Part shown: piece by piece, positions 48,601 to 64,000 of the stretch
Layout: each line of letters begins with the position of its first letter
How positions within the stretch are numbered: the stretch's first letter is position 1
Origin: Polytrichum commune
Lineage: Eukaryota > Streptophyta > Polytrichopsida > Polytrichales > Polytrichaceae
Direction of reading: 5' to 3'
Assembly: GCA_950295325.1 (NCBI GenBank)
Contig: OX485808.1
Span: 19,490,527-19,554,526 of the forward strand
Length of the DNA stretch: 64,000 nucleotides
Notes under the pieces: generated by a model
What the model was told of the DNA's origin: nothing
Seen by the model: the letters and a program-made list of their open reading frames with translations, nothing else
Database searches by the model: none
Translations under genes and position numbers: made by a program

Positions 48601-49825
48601 AGAGTAAAATGTACATTCAAAAGGGCTTCACACCCAAGCTAGACTTGCTCAAAAACTGCAAGACGAGGGAGGCTCTCTTCTCGAGAGGAACTAACTTCTC
48701 CTCCCCTTCTTCTCTTCTATATCCCCTGAACTAGCTTCCTTGCCTCTTGGGGCCAGATTTCATAAGTCTCTTCGACTTGGTCACATGTCTATTGCCCTGC
48801 CCAAAAGACTCTTCCTCTTGGAACTGTTTCATATGAACTAAATGTCTCACCCTTAGCTCATTTCGGATAATTGATCACTAATAACTTACTTTAGTGTCCA
48901 TTTCACATTTCAAGTGGCGATATGAATTCACATCCTATCAAAATCCTAAAATGACTATTCTGAGACCAAAAAGTTGTACCACAAATGCCATCTTTGAAGT
49001 GGTTGATTTTGGAGTGTTGGTGCTAACAACAAGCAATACCCATGGCCAAGAAATCTCATGTCCTCACTCAAGTCTTAGAACCTTTTACAAATGCTAAGTG
49101 CCCTTCAAAGCACCATTCTCCTTCAAAATCAATGCAAAATCATCCAGGACAAGTTTGCACATATCTATCATAAGGTCCCCATAAGGCACTTCTTAGTTTG
49201 ACTATTTGTGGTTGGATTATATATTCTAAAGAAAGCACATATATGAATCTTTGCAATCTTTCAAGAGGCACGTTTAATCTTTAGATATAAATTTTTGAAT
49301 TCAATTTCTAAATATTGGGAAGTAGGTAGTATATTGATAGTATGGGGAAGGGAAGATCAAAATCCATTCAAATACCAACGCATATCTATGATGGAATTTA
49401 TTAGATTCAAACCACATGCATGTTAATTTGATGGCCACCAAAATAATTGCACTTCACGTGAACTTTTGCCATTTTCCAAGCCCTTCACCAAAGAGGAATA
49501 AATCAAATACAATGAAATTTTATAGATTCTTGTTAACATGTTATTGAACCTTTGATACCAACACTTTATTCAAGCTTGCCATAACTTGGTAATAAGAATA
49601 TGAGAGATTGTGTAATTTTGTTAGGAGTCCACTTCTAAAGATACATGCCTAAATTTCTTGGTTGATTTTCACATGTTGATCAAGTCTCTTTGCAAGTATC
49701 GCAATCTAACCTCAACAATGCCTACACTAATACATTTGTTGCCACTCCTTGTAATGTAACTAGAAATATTGATGGATAATTGAACATTCTAACCACATGT
49801 GCCAATGTATAAGCAGAGGATGATG
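45601..49825. other. No gene recognised; intergenic sequence with repeat relics
   Basis: 46930-47065 has a run of CCAGTAAC(C/A)AGTAA-like phrases. 47345-47590 is the partner of 40282-40530. A 134-codon minus-strand frame (46988-47392) lies partly over these repeats and has no recognised motif. 47700-48500 is rich in CTTCAC/TTCACC-type phrases. No gene could be supported. Confidence 0.4.
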
Positions 49826-50140
49826 AGAGCTAGACAACTCCCTGTTGATGATGGATGAACTGGAGTTAGACAACTTCATATTGACAACATGTGCACTGGA
49901 GTTAGACAGCTCTGCATTTAGTGCATTGGAATTAGGCCATTCCATATTGAGAACATGTACACATGAGTTAGACAGCTCTCAATGAGGTGCACTGGAGTTA
50001 GACCACTCCAAATTTGGAAAGATGAATGCTATTCATTGGAGTTAGATAACTCTCAATGAATAGATAAATCTAATTGGAATTAAAGAGTTCCAACTAGAAG
50101 AATGGATGGATGAACCAAATTAGAATTAGACAATTCCAAT
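49826..50140. repeat. Array of nine short palindromic motifs (TGGAGTTAGACnACTCCA)
   Basis: An imperfect palindrome of about 18 bp recurs near 49826, 49861, 49897, 49927, 49964, 49993, 50037, 50074 and 50121, at 29-47 bp spacing. Variants include TGGAATTAGGCCATTCCA and TTGGAATTAAAGAGTTCCAA. The arms change together in several copies (GGAGTT with ACTCC, GGAATT with ATTCC or AGTTCC), keeping the pairing. Spacers differ. It is not a CRISPR: units vary, spacers are uneven, and this is plant DNA. Confidence 0.8.
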
Positions 50141-50749
50141 AGGAAGAACGAGATTGAGTTAAAAGATGGAAGAAGGTTCTAGAAGAACCAAAGACAGAAG
50201 ATTCATAATAGAATTAAGATATAGAGCTATGAATATAATATTTTTATTATATGTGAAAATAGAAAGTAAAAGTAGTGCCTTTGGCATAAGAGGAAGCTCG
50301 GGGGAGGAGAAAGGATTTTTTTGTCTCTCTCTCCTATGGTCGGGTGGTTGAGCTTAGACCAAGACCAACTTGGTCTACGATTGTAATTAGACATTACAAG
50401 GAAAATAAATTGAGTTCTTCAACTCATCATTTTGTTTGATAATTGTCATTGTGAAATCTAGTGACAAGCCTTTGGGAGGTTTGTTACACTGCCACTTGAT
50501 TGAGAATGAGAAAAAACATAGTTGAAGGTTAATTTCGAGTTGTCTAGCACATAATATAACGTGGTGGACATCCCACTTGTGCTCCGATTTGTGACCCCAT
50601 TGACTCTAATCCAATTCCCAAGACTATCCTATATAAAAATTTGTGAATCCCACTCAAGGTAGAGAAAACTTGATGACAATTTGTTTGAATCTTTGAAACA
50701 TGAATGTAATCCAATTTGAACTTGAAGTTGATAAACTAACTCAAGTTTT

Positions 50750-50935
50750 AAAATGGCTCAAGTTATGATTTTTTAGATTTATTCGATGCCAAAATTAGCT
50801 TGAAGACCCCAAATAATTTGAATGGGACACATTTATAATGAATTTAATCACAAACCTATAGAGGACATAAATTGTTCACATGGAAGGATGAGAGATACAT
50901 TAATCTACAACAACTTCTAATTTTGATATGGTGAA
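50750..50935. repeat. R5-related fragment
   Basis: GATGCCAAAATTAGCTTGAAGACC, CACAAACCTATAGAGG and TTCACATGGAAGGATGAGAGAT match the subterminal and right-end parts of the R5 family in order. No left end is visible. Confidence 0.5.
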
Positions 50936-50942
50936 GGGCATT

Positions 50943-51090
50943 TTTCTCACTGTGACACTTTGCAAAGGCCTTGTGAAAGGCTTCAAAACAAAGGTTTTTT
51001 GCAAAGTGTCACAAACGTTTCTCACTGTGACACTTGCAAAAGTTCCTATAACCTTGTGAAAGGCTTCAAAACAAAGGCCTTCTTTCAATG
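50943..51090. repeat. 75-bp direct duplication with an internal inverted copy
   Basis: TCTCACTGTGACACTTTGCA begins at about 50945 and again (one base shorter) at about 51020. CCTTGTGAAAGGCTTCAAAA also occurs twice. Between them, TTTGCAAAGTGTCACA (about 50998) is the inverse of the first block, so a hairpin is possible. An 18-bp poly(G) tract follows at 51214-51231. Confidence 0.8.
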
Positions 51091-51514
51091 ACGAGTTCTC
51101 ATTTGCCAAACATTCAAGCTTTCAAAATATGACACAACCACCATATCAAGAAGCCCCTTACAAAATCACTAAAACATGTAAAGAATCTTCGTGCCAATTG
51201 GGTGGGTGTTTGTGGGGGGGGGGGGGGGGGGATGATGACATGAGGTGGAGAGCTAAGGATTCATTCCTTCAATAAAGGGTCAAATGAGGCTAGGCCCACC
51301 ACAACACAACATGCTTCATGTCACTCAGTGAGAATCTCAAAGGGGAGCCTGACAAGGAGTCTAAATGTAAATGTAGAAATCTAAAAGTTGTAGAACCATA
51401 TGAATAATGAAAACAGGGATCGATACATGATTGACATATTCGAATGTGAAGAGGTGGGAGGTGCTTCCTACATACAAGAGAGAAGCCACGTATGACCTAT
51501 TGATAAATAACGTA

Positions 51515-51925
51515 CAGTATGTTCATGCAATTCTCATCACAAATTCGATTCCGAAAGCAGCTCTGATACAGTTCACAACACTCTGACATACTGCATCTCA
51601 CCAGAGTGTTCAAAGCCAGCTCCGAAGACTTAGGATTGTTGCGGCCACAAAATATACACTTGCAACCCACATGCACACTATGTGTGCACCCCAGCCTCTG
51701 CAAATCAAGCTTAGATCAAGGGTTGTCTTCACTCTTGTTCACACAATTCTCATCACATATTCAGCTGCAAAAGCTTTGACAAAAGCTCCCCCGGGAACCA
51801 ACTTAGGAACGGATGCACGTCCCCAGGCTGGTATGATAAAAGAACCACAGCTTGGAAGTAAACTGTAAAATCTTAACATTTTTCCAGCCACAAAATGTAC
51901 ACTTAAAACCCACATGCCCACTACA
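51515..51925. repeat. Direct duplication of about 216-243 bp downstream of the thiolase
   Basis: CAATTCTCATCACA recurs at 51528 and 51744, and GCCACAAAAT.TACACTT.(C/A)AACCCACATGC at 51644 and 51887. It lies about 200-600 bp 3' of the thiolase stop, so it may be part of its 3' untranslated region. The open frames over it (minus strand, 60-68 codons) show no motif. Confidence 0.6.
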
Positions 51926-52108
51926 GGCGTTTGGGTAAACCTTGTAGAATGATAACATCAAGCTGTCAAAACTGTACATCTAACAGCAACTGTCTACTGA
52001 GAGCAAGCGATGGAAAACTGCACTATTTTTAATAAGATTTGGAGGCGATTCTGAGAAGTTGTCGGCAAAATATACTATCAGTGTTCAAGATATTAGGACA
52101 TTTTCGAG

Positions 52109-57806
<5,698 letters not shown>

Positions 57807-57824
57807 AGCCACCCTAGAGATCTT

Positions 57825-58545
57825 TTCCCAGTTCTTGTGTTCTTAAGCTTTTTCGTTACTTCATCATCTACTTAGCAAACTTCCTACCATTCCTTCCACC
57901 CAATTTCGGAGCCCGCCTTCTTCTTCTTCTACGACCTCTTTCCTATGTCGATCATTAGTTCCATCATGTGTCCTCCCAGCAAAATCGCTAAACATATGTA
58001 ACCCAAAACACTAGACGTATGTAACCCAGGACATGACTCTGGAAGCAATTCTATGCATCATGATCATCTAACAAGCAAGCTGCAATCTAATCAATCCAAC
58101 ATGTCCGGACAGATTGAGGTGAGGTTCACAAAACAAATCTCTCCCCGATTGTGTTCTCAAGCTTCTTTGTTACTTCATCTGGTTGGAAATCTCCTATCAC
58201 TCCTTGCACTCAATTTAGGAGCCTACCTTCTTCTTCTTCTTCTTCTTCTTCTTTCCTACGCAGATCATTTACTCCATGTTTCCCAGCAGCAAAAACACTA
58301 AACATATGTAACCCAGCATCTTACAACACAGCTCTCGGTAACTCGGCACTTAACTCTTGATGCACTCTATGCATCAATTCTGACAAAGGAGATGCAATCT
58401 AATCTACCAACATTTCAGGACAGATTATAGTTAAGTTCAGAACAAAAATCTCTCCCCAATTCTGTTGACAAGTTTGTTTGTTACTTCATCTACTTAGCAA
58501 TCTTCCTGTCATTCCTTGCACCCAATTTAGGAGCCCAACGTATGT
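57825..58545. repeat. Tandem array of about 312-bp units upstream of the thiolase
   Basis: Two full units and a partial third. GTTACTTCATC recurs at 57855, 58169 and 58480 (314 and 311 bp apart). CCAATTTCGGAGCC / TCAATTTAGGAGCC / CCAATTTAGGAGCC and AAACATATGTAACCCA also recur in step. (TTC)n microsatellites expand in units 1 and 2 (58226-58253 in unit 2). It starts within 20 bp of the thiolase ATG and so covers its leader and promoter. Confidence 0.88.
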
Positions 58546-59098
58546 AACCAAAGTTTACATGATGGGCATCAATGGGTTTTCTGATCATTTTCTGAAAATT
58601 TTATGTTGAATTCAGCAGATAGTAAATTCATGTTTGGGATGGAGACCGTGATGTGGCGCTGATGAGGCATGTGCTTAGCCCTAGTTGGAACATAAGCTAG
58701 GGGAACTATGATTTCAAAGTTTACACTTTTGTGGAAAGATGTAATATGACTGCAGCACTGCTTAACTGTAACCAATGTTAAGGAGTGCTAGGGAGAAATG
58801 TTGCACGAACTACATTGTAAGTCGGATTTAGTGTGGCATTAAATTAGTGGGATGTTATAGATTAGTGGTCTTCATGACTTGCCATATACTCTCTTTACTA
58901 GGTTGGCCAACACAAAGTCCACGGCCAATGCAAAGAGAGTTAAGGGTTGTTTGTGTTTTAGACTTGAATTGGGGTTTGTCTAAGGTAACAATGTCTTCAA
59001 TAAGTGTTGATCTCTTTTCTATTTGTGTTTCTTCAAAATCCAATGGTTGAAGTTTTAAAAGGCATACAATATGTTCCTAAACAAAATCTTCAAACAGA
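58546..59098. other. No gene recognised
   Basis: Short motif-free frames on both strands between the tandem array and the R4 element. Confidence 0.35.
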
Positions 59099-59642
59099 CT
59101 ACACCGCTTATGGCATTTAGTGTCACATGCGTACTAGTGTCACTTCCCTATTTTGAGGCGCATGCTAGGTTATAATGATGATTAACAACTTCATCATAAG
59201 TGTCACCCTTATGACACTTGTCTTTCAAGTGCACTTACTAATATCTTGACACTAGTATGTTCAATAGTGTTATGAGGTGCATGTGTATGTTACACAATGG
59301 TTTACAAGTTGACTAAAGTGTACACAAATGAAACTTGCCATTAGTACGCTCAAGAATATCTTCCTCTTGCATATTAAAATGTTAAAACATGACACTTGCC
59401 ACTAATACGCTCAAAAATATACTTTCCTCGCATACTAAAACGCAAGACTATTATCTAAAGTTTCCCAATGTACTAACTCTAAATGTCATAATGTAGATAT
59501 ATTTTCACTTGAAGAAGTTATTTGTGTTAAGGAATGGAATCATATTGACAATTAGCAAGCATGACACTTTGAGACCTCTAGGCATCTTGTTTAGGCCCTC
59601 GACAAATAGTGTATGTGACACTAAATACCATAAACAGTGTAC
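59099..59642. mobile_element. R4 element with terminal inverted repeats
   Basis: The left end CTACACCGCTTATGGCATTT, then AGTGTCACATGC, is mirrored by the right end GTGACACTAAATACCATAAA, then CAGTGTA. This gives about 30-bp terminal inverted repeats around a 544-bp non-coding interior. A right-truncated relative lies at 36236-36545. The TIRs resemble those of the element in lipase intron 6. No clear target duplication. Confidence 0.72.
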
Positions 59643-60782
59643 TCATTCTAAGATAGAAGCACCATGCCACATAGTGCAGCACATAAGTGTATTTAATTAT
59701 TTAATTATTTATTCATACACACATACATACACACTATCAATTGCACTTTGTCACACACATAGTCATGTTGTCATTTAAGAAGAATTTCACATTTTTGTGA
59801 TGGCATTTTTTCATCCATCTTATTCGGGCATCCTACCACGTTTTGCTGCACCTCAGCAAAGCTTGCAAAGAGCACAACATGACCAGTCACCAAAAAGCTT
59901 GCAAGAACCCTAACACATGCTTCCAGTATCTCACCTTTCAGACCATGCTCAACCAGGCAAAAGTTAAAAGAAGGGAAGCTTCCAACGTTTCTGTTGAACA
60001 GCTCCATTGAGAATGCGACAGTTTGGTTTTGCTATTATTATATGTGGAACATGCGGATTGCTAGCATTTTTTTATTTTCGCGAGCCACCTCCCACTGGTG
60101 ATTACTCGATTGTGTCCAGATTTTCATAGTATTAACGAGGAATAAAGAAAGATACCTGTATTTCCAAAGTCCTTCACATAGGTACTAAGAGGTAGAAAAT
60201 TGATTTTCTAGCAATGTGTCAACACTTGCACAACTCCTGAATCGAGAAAGGACTTCATCACGTTGAATTTGATAAGACAGATTCACAAAACAAGAAGCAG
60301 AAGTGATGAAAGAAGATCTGGAATGGAATTTTCACTTTATAGTAACAAGCACATTTGCACTTCATGTTTCTTGATGTTTAAGATCACATCAACTGCTTGA
60401 ACCTGCAACCAGTACAGATCCTGCCTGCCAGCAAATTGAAAGCAGTTCACTAGATCTCGGTAAAAGAGATAGAAGTAGTAACCTTTCTCACTAATGAGGT
60501 ATGCCCACTTTTCAAAAAATATAGGGCATTTTGTGTGAATCAACTGCTGTACCAACATGCCAAGCTGACTAATGGACGCCATCAAGTTCCATCACTATGT
60601 AACCAAGATTTGCATGTTACAGTACCTAAACCTAGGAACATGACCTCAAAAGAAGGTATGCACTGGAGAATGCTAATTTTTCTTTACAAAATAGTGGCAA
60701 AAACGTCCTCAGATATGAACCCTTGCCAGAGTGGCAAACAAAGAAGAAATGGGCAAAACGTTGTATACCATTCCTATCACCT
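59643..60782. other. Region downstream of CUL4; no gene recognised
   Basis: Contains a (CATA)n-like stretch at about 59715-59740 and short motif-free frames. The part next to 60783 is probably the CULLIN-4 3' untranslated region; its end could not be fixed. Confidence 0.4.
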
Positions 60783-63700
60783 CTACGCCAGATAGTTGTA
60801 GATCTGAGGATTGTTCTTGTCCCTTTCAAGATACTCACGGTCAATCAGGCTCTCAATTCTCTTCTTCAAGTCAGCTGGTTTGATGGGGAACTTGAGCTGC
60901 AAAAGATTACTCAGTATATCAGTTCAATGTCAATATAACATGCACAAATCATAAGCAATCTTAGTCACACGAACATAGGGTCTACAATGTTGATGATCAC
61001 AAATTATAACTTAGCAACCGACATCAAGGTAATCACGACGGATTATTAAAAAATTGAAATTTTGAAAGAAAAATTAAAAACCTGTTGGAAAAGCTCAGTA
61101 ATCAGCAGAGTGTGGCTCAGCACTTTCCGTGTCTTCATAATTCGCACAATCGCAGCATCAATCTGTCGAATCCAAGAGTCATACAGAATCAAATACTTTC
61201 TAATAACATGCCACCTTTACAGATGGGTGTATTATCCAAGATACAAGTATCTCAAACTACTGGAGGTAATAGGCAGGTTTAACCTAAATTAATTCAGATA
61301 TTTTAGCAAAGTCCCATGTGTGAATTTTCTTTTAGTTGGACCCTACAATAATCTATGTGTTTCCTTAAAAATTTAACATTACAGCACCGAAGTGCTTATG
61401 ACCTATAGTAATCATCCACTTCTCTGTTGACCAGTAAGCCTAGGACAATGACATTTGATGCCAGTTCGCCCTCAAAACTAACCTGATACTGCCGATCCTG
61501 GAACACTCTCTCAGTTGTACTTGTGTTCTCTTCTACAGTCTCCTTCAACTGAATTGCATTAACCTGACAACACAACAACACCCAAAGTGTGAGAGGGACC
61601 CTCAAAATAAAGAAATGAATGAATGGTAGGGGAGCACAAGCAAAACCAAACTACCACAAAATACTCCAAGCTCCAAGTATCAGAAGTACAATACCTTGAT
61701 ACGGAAGAGGGGAGCGACAAAATCCTCATTGAAAACAAAAGTATCCTCATCCTCTACTTCTCTGCCTTTAGGATGCTGTATCCAAGCACAAATCATCAGT
61801 AAACCAATTTAGAATATATTTTTGACACTTGAGTGATGTATCACAACTGACCATGAAAAAACTAGGATAGAAATCGAACAGTTTTCATTAGAACTCCATG
61901 AAATAACAAGAGTTCCTTCCAGTTCGCAGATTCGTCAATATTTCTGATGAAAACTACAAACCCCGTGACAAGAAAGTCTCAAATTACCACACGTGACACA
62001 AAACATATAAACTTTAGCTGTACAGGATACCTTATTCAAAACCCGAACTTTGCCACACGCAAGAGACTGCAGAGTCCGGCGGAGTTCTTTATCCTCGATT
62101 GCGGAAGCATCCTTGATCTCCTGGAATGTTAGGGACTCAGCATCGTTGAAGAGCATCAGCACCACAGTCTGTACAAACAATAACACATGACATCAGGTTC
62201 CATAGCAAGAAGAAGTCACATTGCAATTTAGATTGAGGTTCCCATTCGAGACAGGTGGAGAGTCCAACACCATTGAGCACAAAAAGAGCCTAGAATACAG
62301 GGAGGAAGGGGAGGGGGGGTAACAGAACATGGGTGATCATGATTTGTCAGAAATACAGAACTAAAAAGTAATAGATCTGTTAAAGGAAATTATTTAATAT
62401 TTAAATATTTAAATATTTTAGAAAACAAAAACAAAAACAAAAAACAAGTGAACTAGCCTGCACCTGGAAAAGAGAAACAGAAAGCTCCTTCCTTCCTTTT
62501 GGGAAATTGGACTTCAGAACACAGTAACCTAAGGAATTTTGCCACATGAGACGCCGCCCACTATGCTTACTCAAATAAAACTCTTTGAATATATCCTGCA
62601 CGAAGGAAAACAGAGCAAAGATGTCAGTTTTAAAAACCTCTACCCCATTTACAAAACAGCAGGGGCTGAGACCACACACCACTTTGTCAACCGCTGGAAC
62701 ATACCACACAGCAATGAATACTATGCTTCTTTTTGTATTAGATCTTCAATGTTGACAAATTAAACCATTTTAAAAAGTGATGAATGCAGCAGATTCTAAC
62801 CTGATACACATTGAGCTCATGTGGTAGCCTAACCTCCATTGGTGGATAAGTAGGCCAATATCTGCATAACTCACAGATTGAAAAGTGAACAACTTGAGAC
62901 TAAAATCAAGGAAACTTTAAAATACAAAGAAAGTATCTGTAGAACTTTTCATCCATCAGAAGATTACCCAGTGGTAAGGACATGGACATTCATCTCAATC
63001 CCCGAGGGTAGCTTGAGTCGAGCTTGGGCACTCTGCCTAAATGAATCATTGATCTCCCTTGAAAGCTCAATGTCCTGCATAATGCACAAAATAGGGTCAA
63101 ACAGAGAAAAGTTGCACAATTTCAACCTCATCAAATCTGATTTAGTATTGGGTAGTACTCCAAATGCCTCCATGATGAACCAGAGCATCCACTCAAAAAA
63201 CCAGACAGTAGAGATTGGCATTGAAAACAATAACACAAAGGATAAAGTGCGAGTCAAAACACTCAAAATGATAAATCCTTGGCTATTCTGGACCCTTGTC
63301 AACTTAAACTTCTCCTCTTCACTAATTTACATGACAAATTGACAACTGATGACATAAAGAAAGAAAAAAATGCAAACTTAGAAACAGTGTACTTTAATGT
63401 AGCCGAGGGAAGTTACGCACCTTAAACATTCCCTCCAACTTATTTGTAAACTGGCTGCCACACTCTGTTTTGAGCTGCCATAAGCACATTTTCATAACAA
63501 GAACATATGAGTGCATAGCAAACGAGGTATTTAACTATGTAACTTTTGTAACAGTCCCACTCCATGAGAAGAACAGAGCTCCCCTCTCTTTTCTTGAGCT
63601 CCAAATTCTATTTAGATTTTCGTGCTCATGGTATCCATAAAGACATGGCAGTTGCACAAGGAGAAGAACCTTGGATATCATAGACTTCTCTGCATCAATA

Positions 63701-64000
63701 GAGGCACTCTTTCCAAGAAGCAACCGCTTAGCCAGATCCTTTTTGTAGAAAGCTTCAAACACATCTTTTCCCTGCACCATCATCCACATCAGCATCTAAG
63801 ATCATCTTGGGATCTAGAACACAAGATGGCCTCAACTTGAAGAATGTCCAAGTCTGGACAGAACTAAAATGTGATGAAAATTTTGCCTCACTCAAAGGGA
63901 AAACTTAACCTGCTATGATGAAGACATGACCAGAACATGTACAACAACTGTCCACCATGAGGCTTGACTAATTACCTGAATGAACCTAAAGAGCACTAAG
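60783..64000 (-). CDS. CUL4: CULLIN-4, C-terminal part (continues beyond the window)
   Basis: Scaffold of CRL4 ubiquitin ligases (CUL4-DDB1-RBX1), nuclear and cytosolic. Eleven exons, 5' to 3': >64000-63976, 63771-63670, 63474-63421, 63074-62968, 62861-62801, 62595-62464, 62168-62031, 61775-61695, 61563-61483, 61162-61082, 60896-60783. All sites are GT-AG and phases close; 324 residues are visible out of about 750-800 usual. Landmarks in order: [150 protein letters not shown] with the NEDD8-acceptor Lys (55th from the C-terminus), and [20 protein letters not shown] at the end. The last motif separates CUL4 from CUL1 and CUL3, which end differently. The DDB1-binding N-terminus is outside the window. 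No disabling changes seen. Confidence 0.95.

Noticed and set aside
49826-50140. CRISPR-like regular repeats
   Set aside because: Units vary, spacing is uneven, and the host is a plant; it is an array of palindromes.
60337-60585. 82-codon minus-strand frame downstream of CUL4
   Set aside because: It lies after the CUL4 stop, probably in its 3' untranslated region, and has no motif.

Overview
This window is nuclear DNA of a land plant, most likely a flowering plant. The protein-coding genes are split into many short exons with GT-AG introns, the bulk sequence is AT-rich, and the space between genes is filled with diverged dispersed repeats, small inverted-repeat elements, tandem arrays and microsatellites. 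The species cannot be named from the sequence. Four genes can be rebuilt with confidence. Three are on the minus strand: a monoacylglycerol lipase/caffeoylshikimate esterase-like hydrolase (1627-6683, 7 exons, 355 aa), an acetyl-CoA acetyltransferase (52109-57806, 8 exons, 453 aa) and the C-terminal half of CULLIN-4 (60783 to beyond 64000, 11 exons visible). One is on the plus strand: an intronless AP2/ERF-domain protein (38506-39651, 381 aa). All exon junctions were placed by hand from GT/AG sites and reading phase, and in the three spliced genes every phase closes.

Layout: 1-1626 has no recognised gene. 1627-6683 is the lipase, with a small inverted-repeat element in its last intron. 6776-8430 is a tandem array of about 480-bp units directly upstream of the lipase start. 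8.4-38 kb is a long repeat-rich stretch. It contains three copies of a GC-richer dispersed repeat (called R1 here; copy 2 inverted), a 529-bp foldback element with a 9-bp target duplication nested in R1 copy 1, a decayed unknown coding remnant between R1 copies 2 and 3, and several minisatellites and small inverted-repeat elements. 38.5-39.65 kb is the AP2/ERF gene, followed at once by a tRNA-like (SINE-type) stretch. 42.77-43.67 kb is a decayed three-exon reading frame resembling the QKP-to-motif-I region of N4/N6 DNA methylases. 43.7-52.1 kb is again repeats, including an array of nine short palindromes. 52.1-57.8 kb is the thiolase, whose upstream region is a tandem array of about 312-bp units. 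59.1-59.64 kb is another inverted-repeat element, and CULLIN-4 closes the window.

The genes do not form a pathway. The thiolase makes acetoacetyl-CoA, the lipase-like enzyme acts on glycerol or shikimate esters, CULLIN-4 is a ubiquitin ligase scaffold, and the AP2/ERF protein is a presumed transcription factor. The most unusual items are the methylase-like pseudogene, the nested Mutator-type foldback element with its empty site visible in a related repeat copy, the palindrome array, and tandem arrays sitting directly upstream of two unrelated housekeeping-type genes. Homology statements rest on motif recognition by eye, without database searches.
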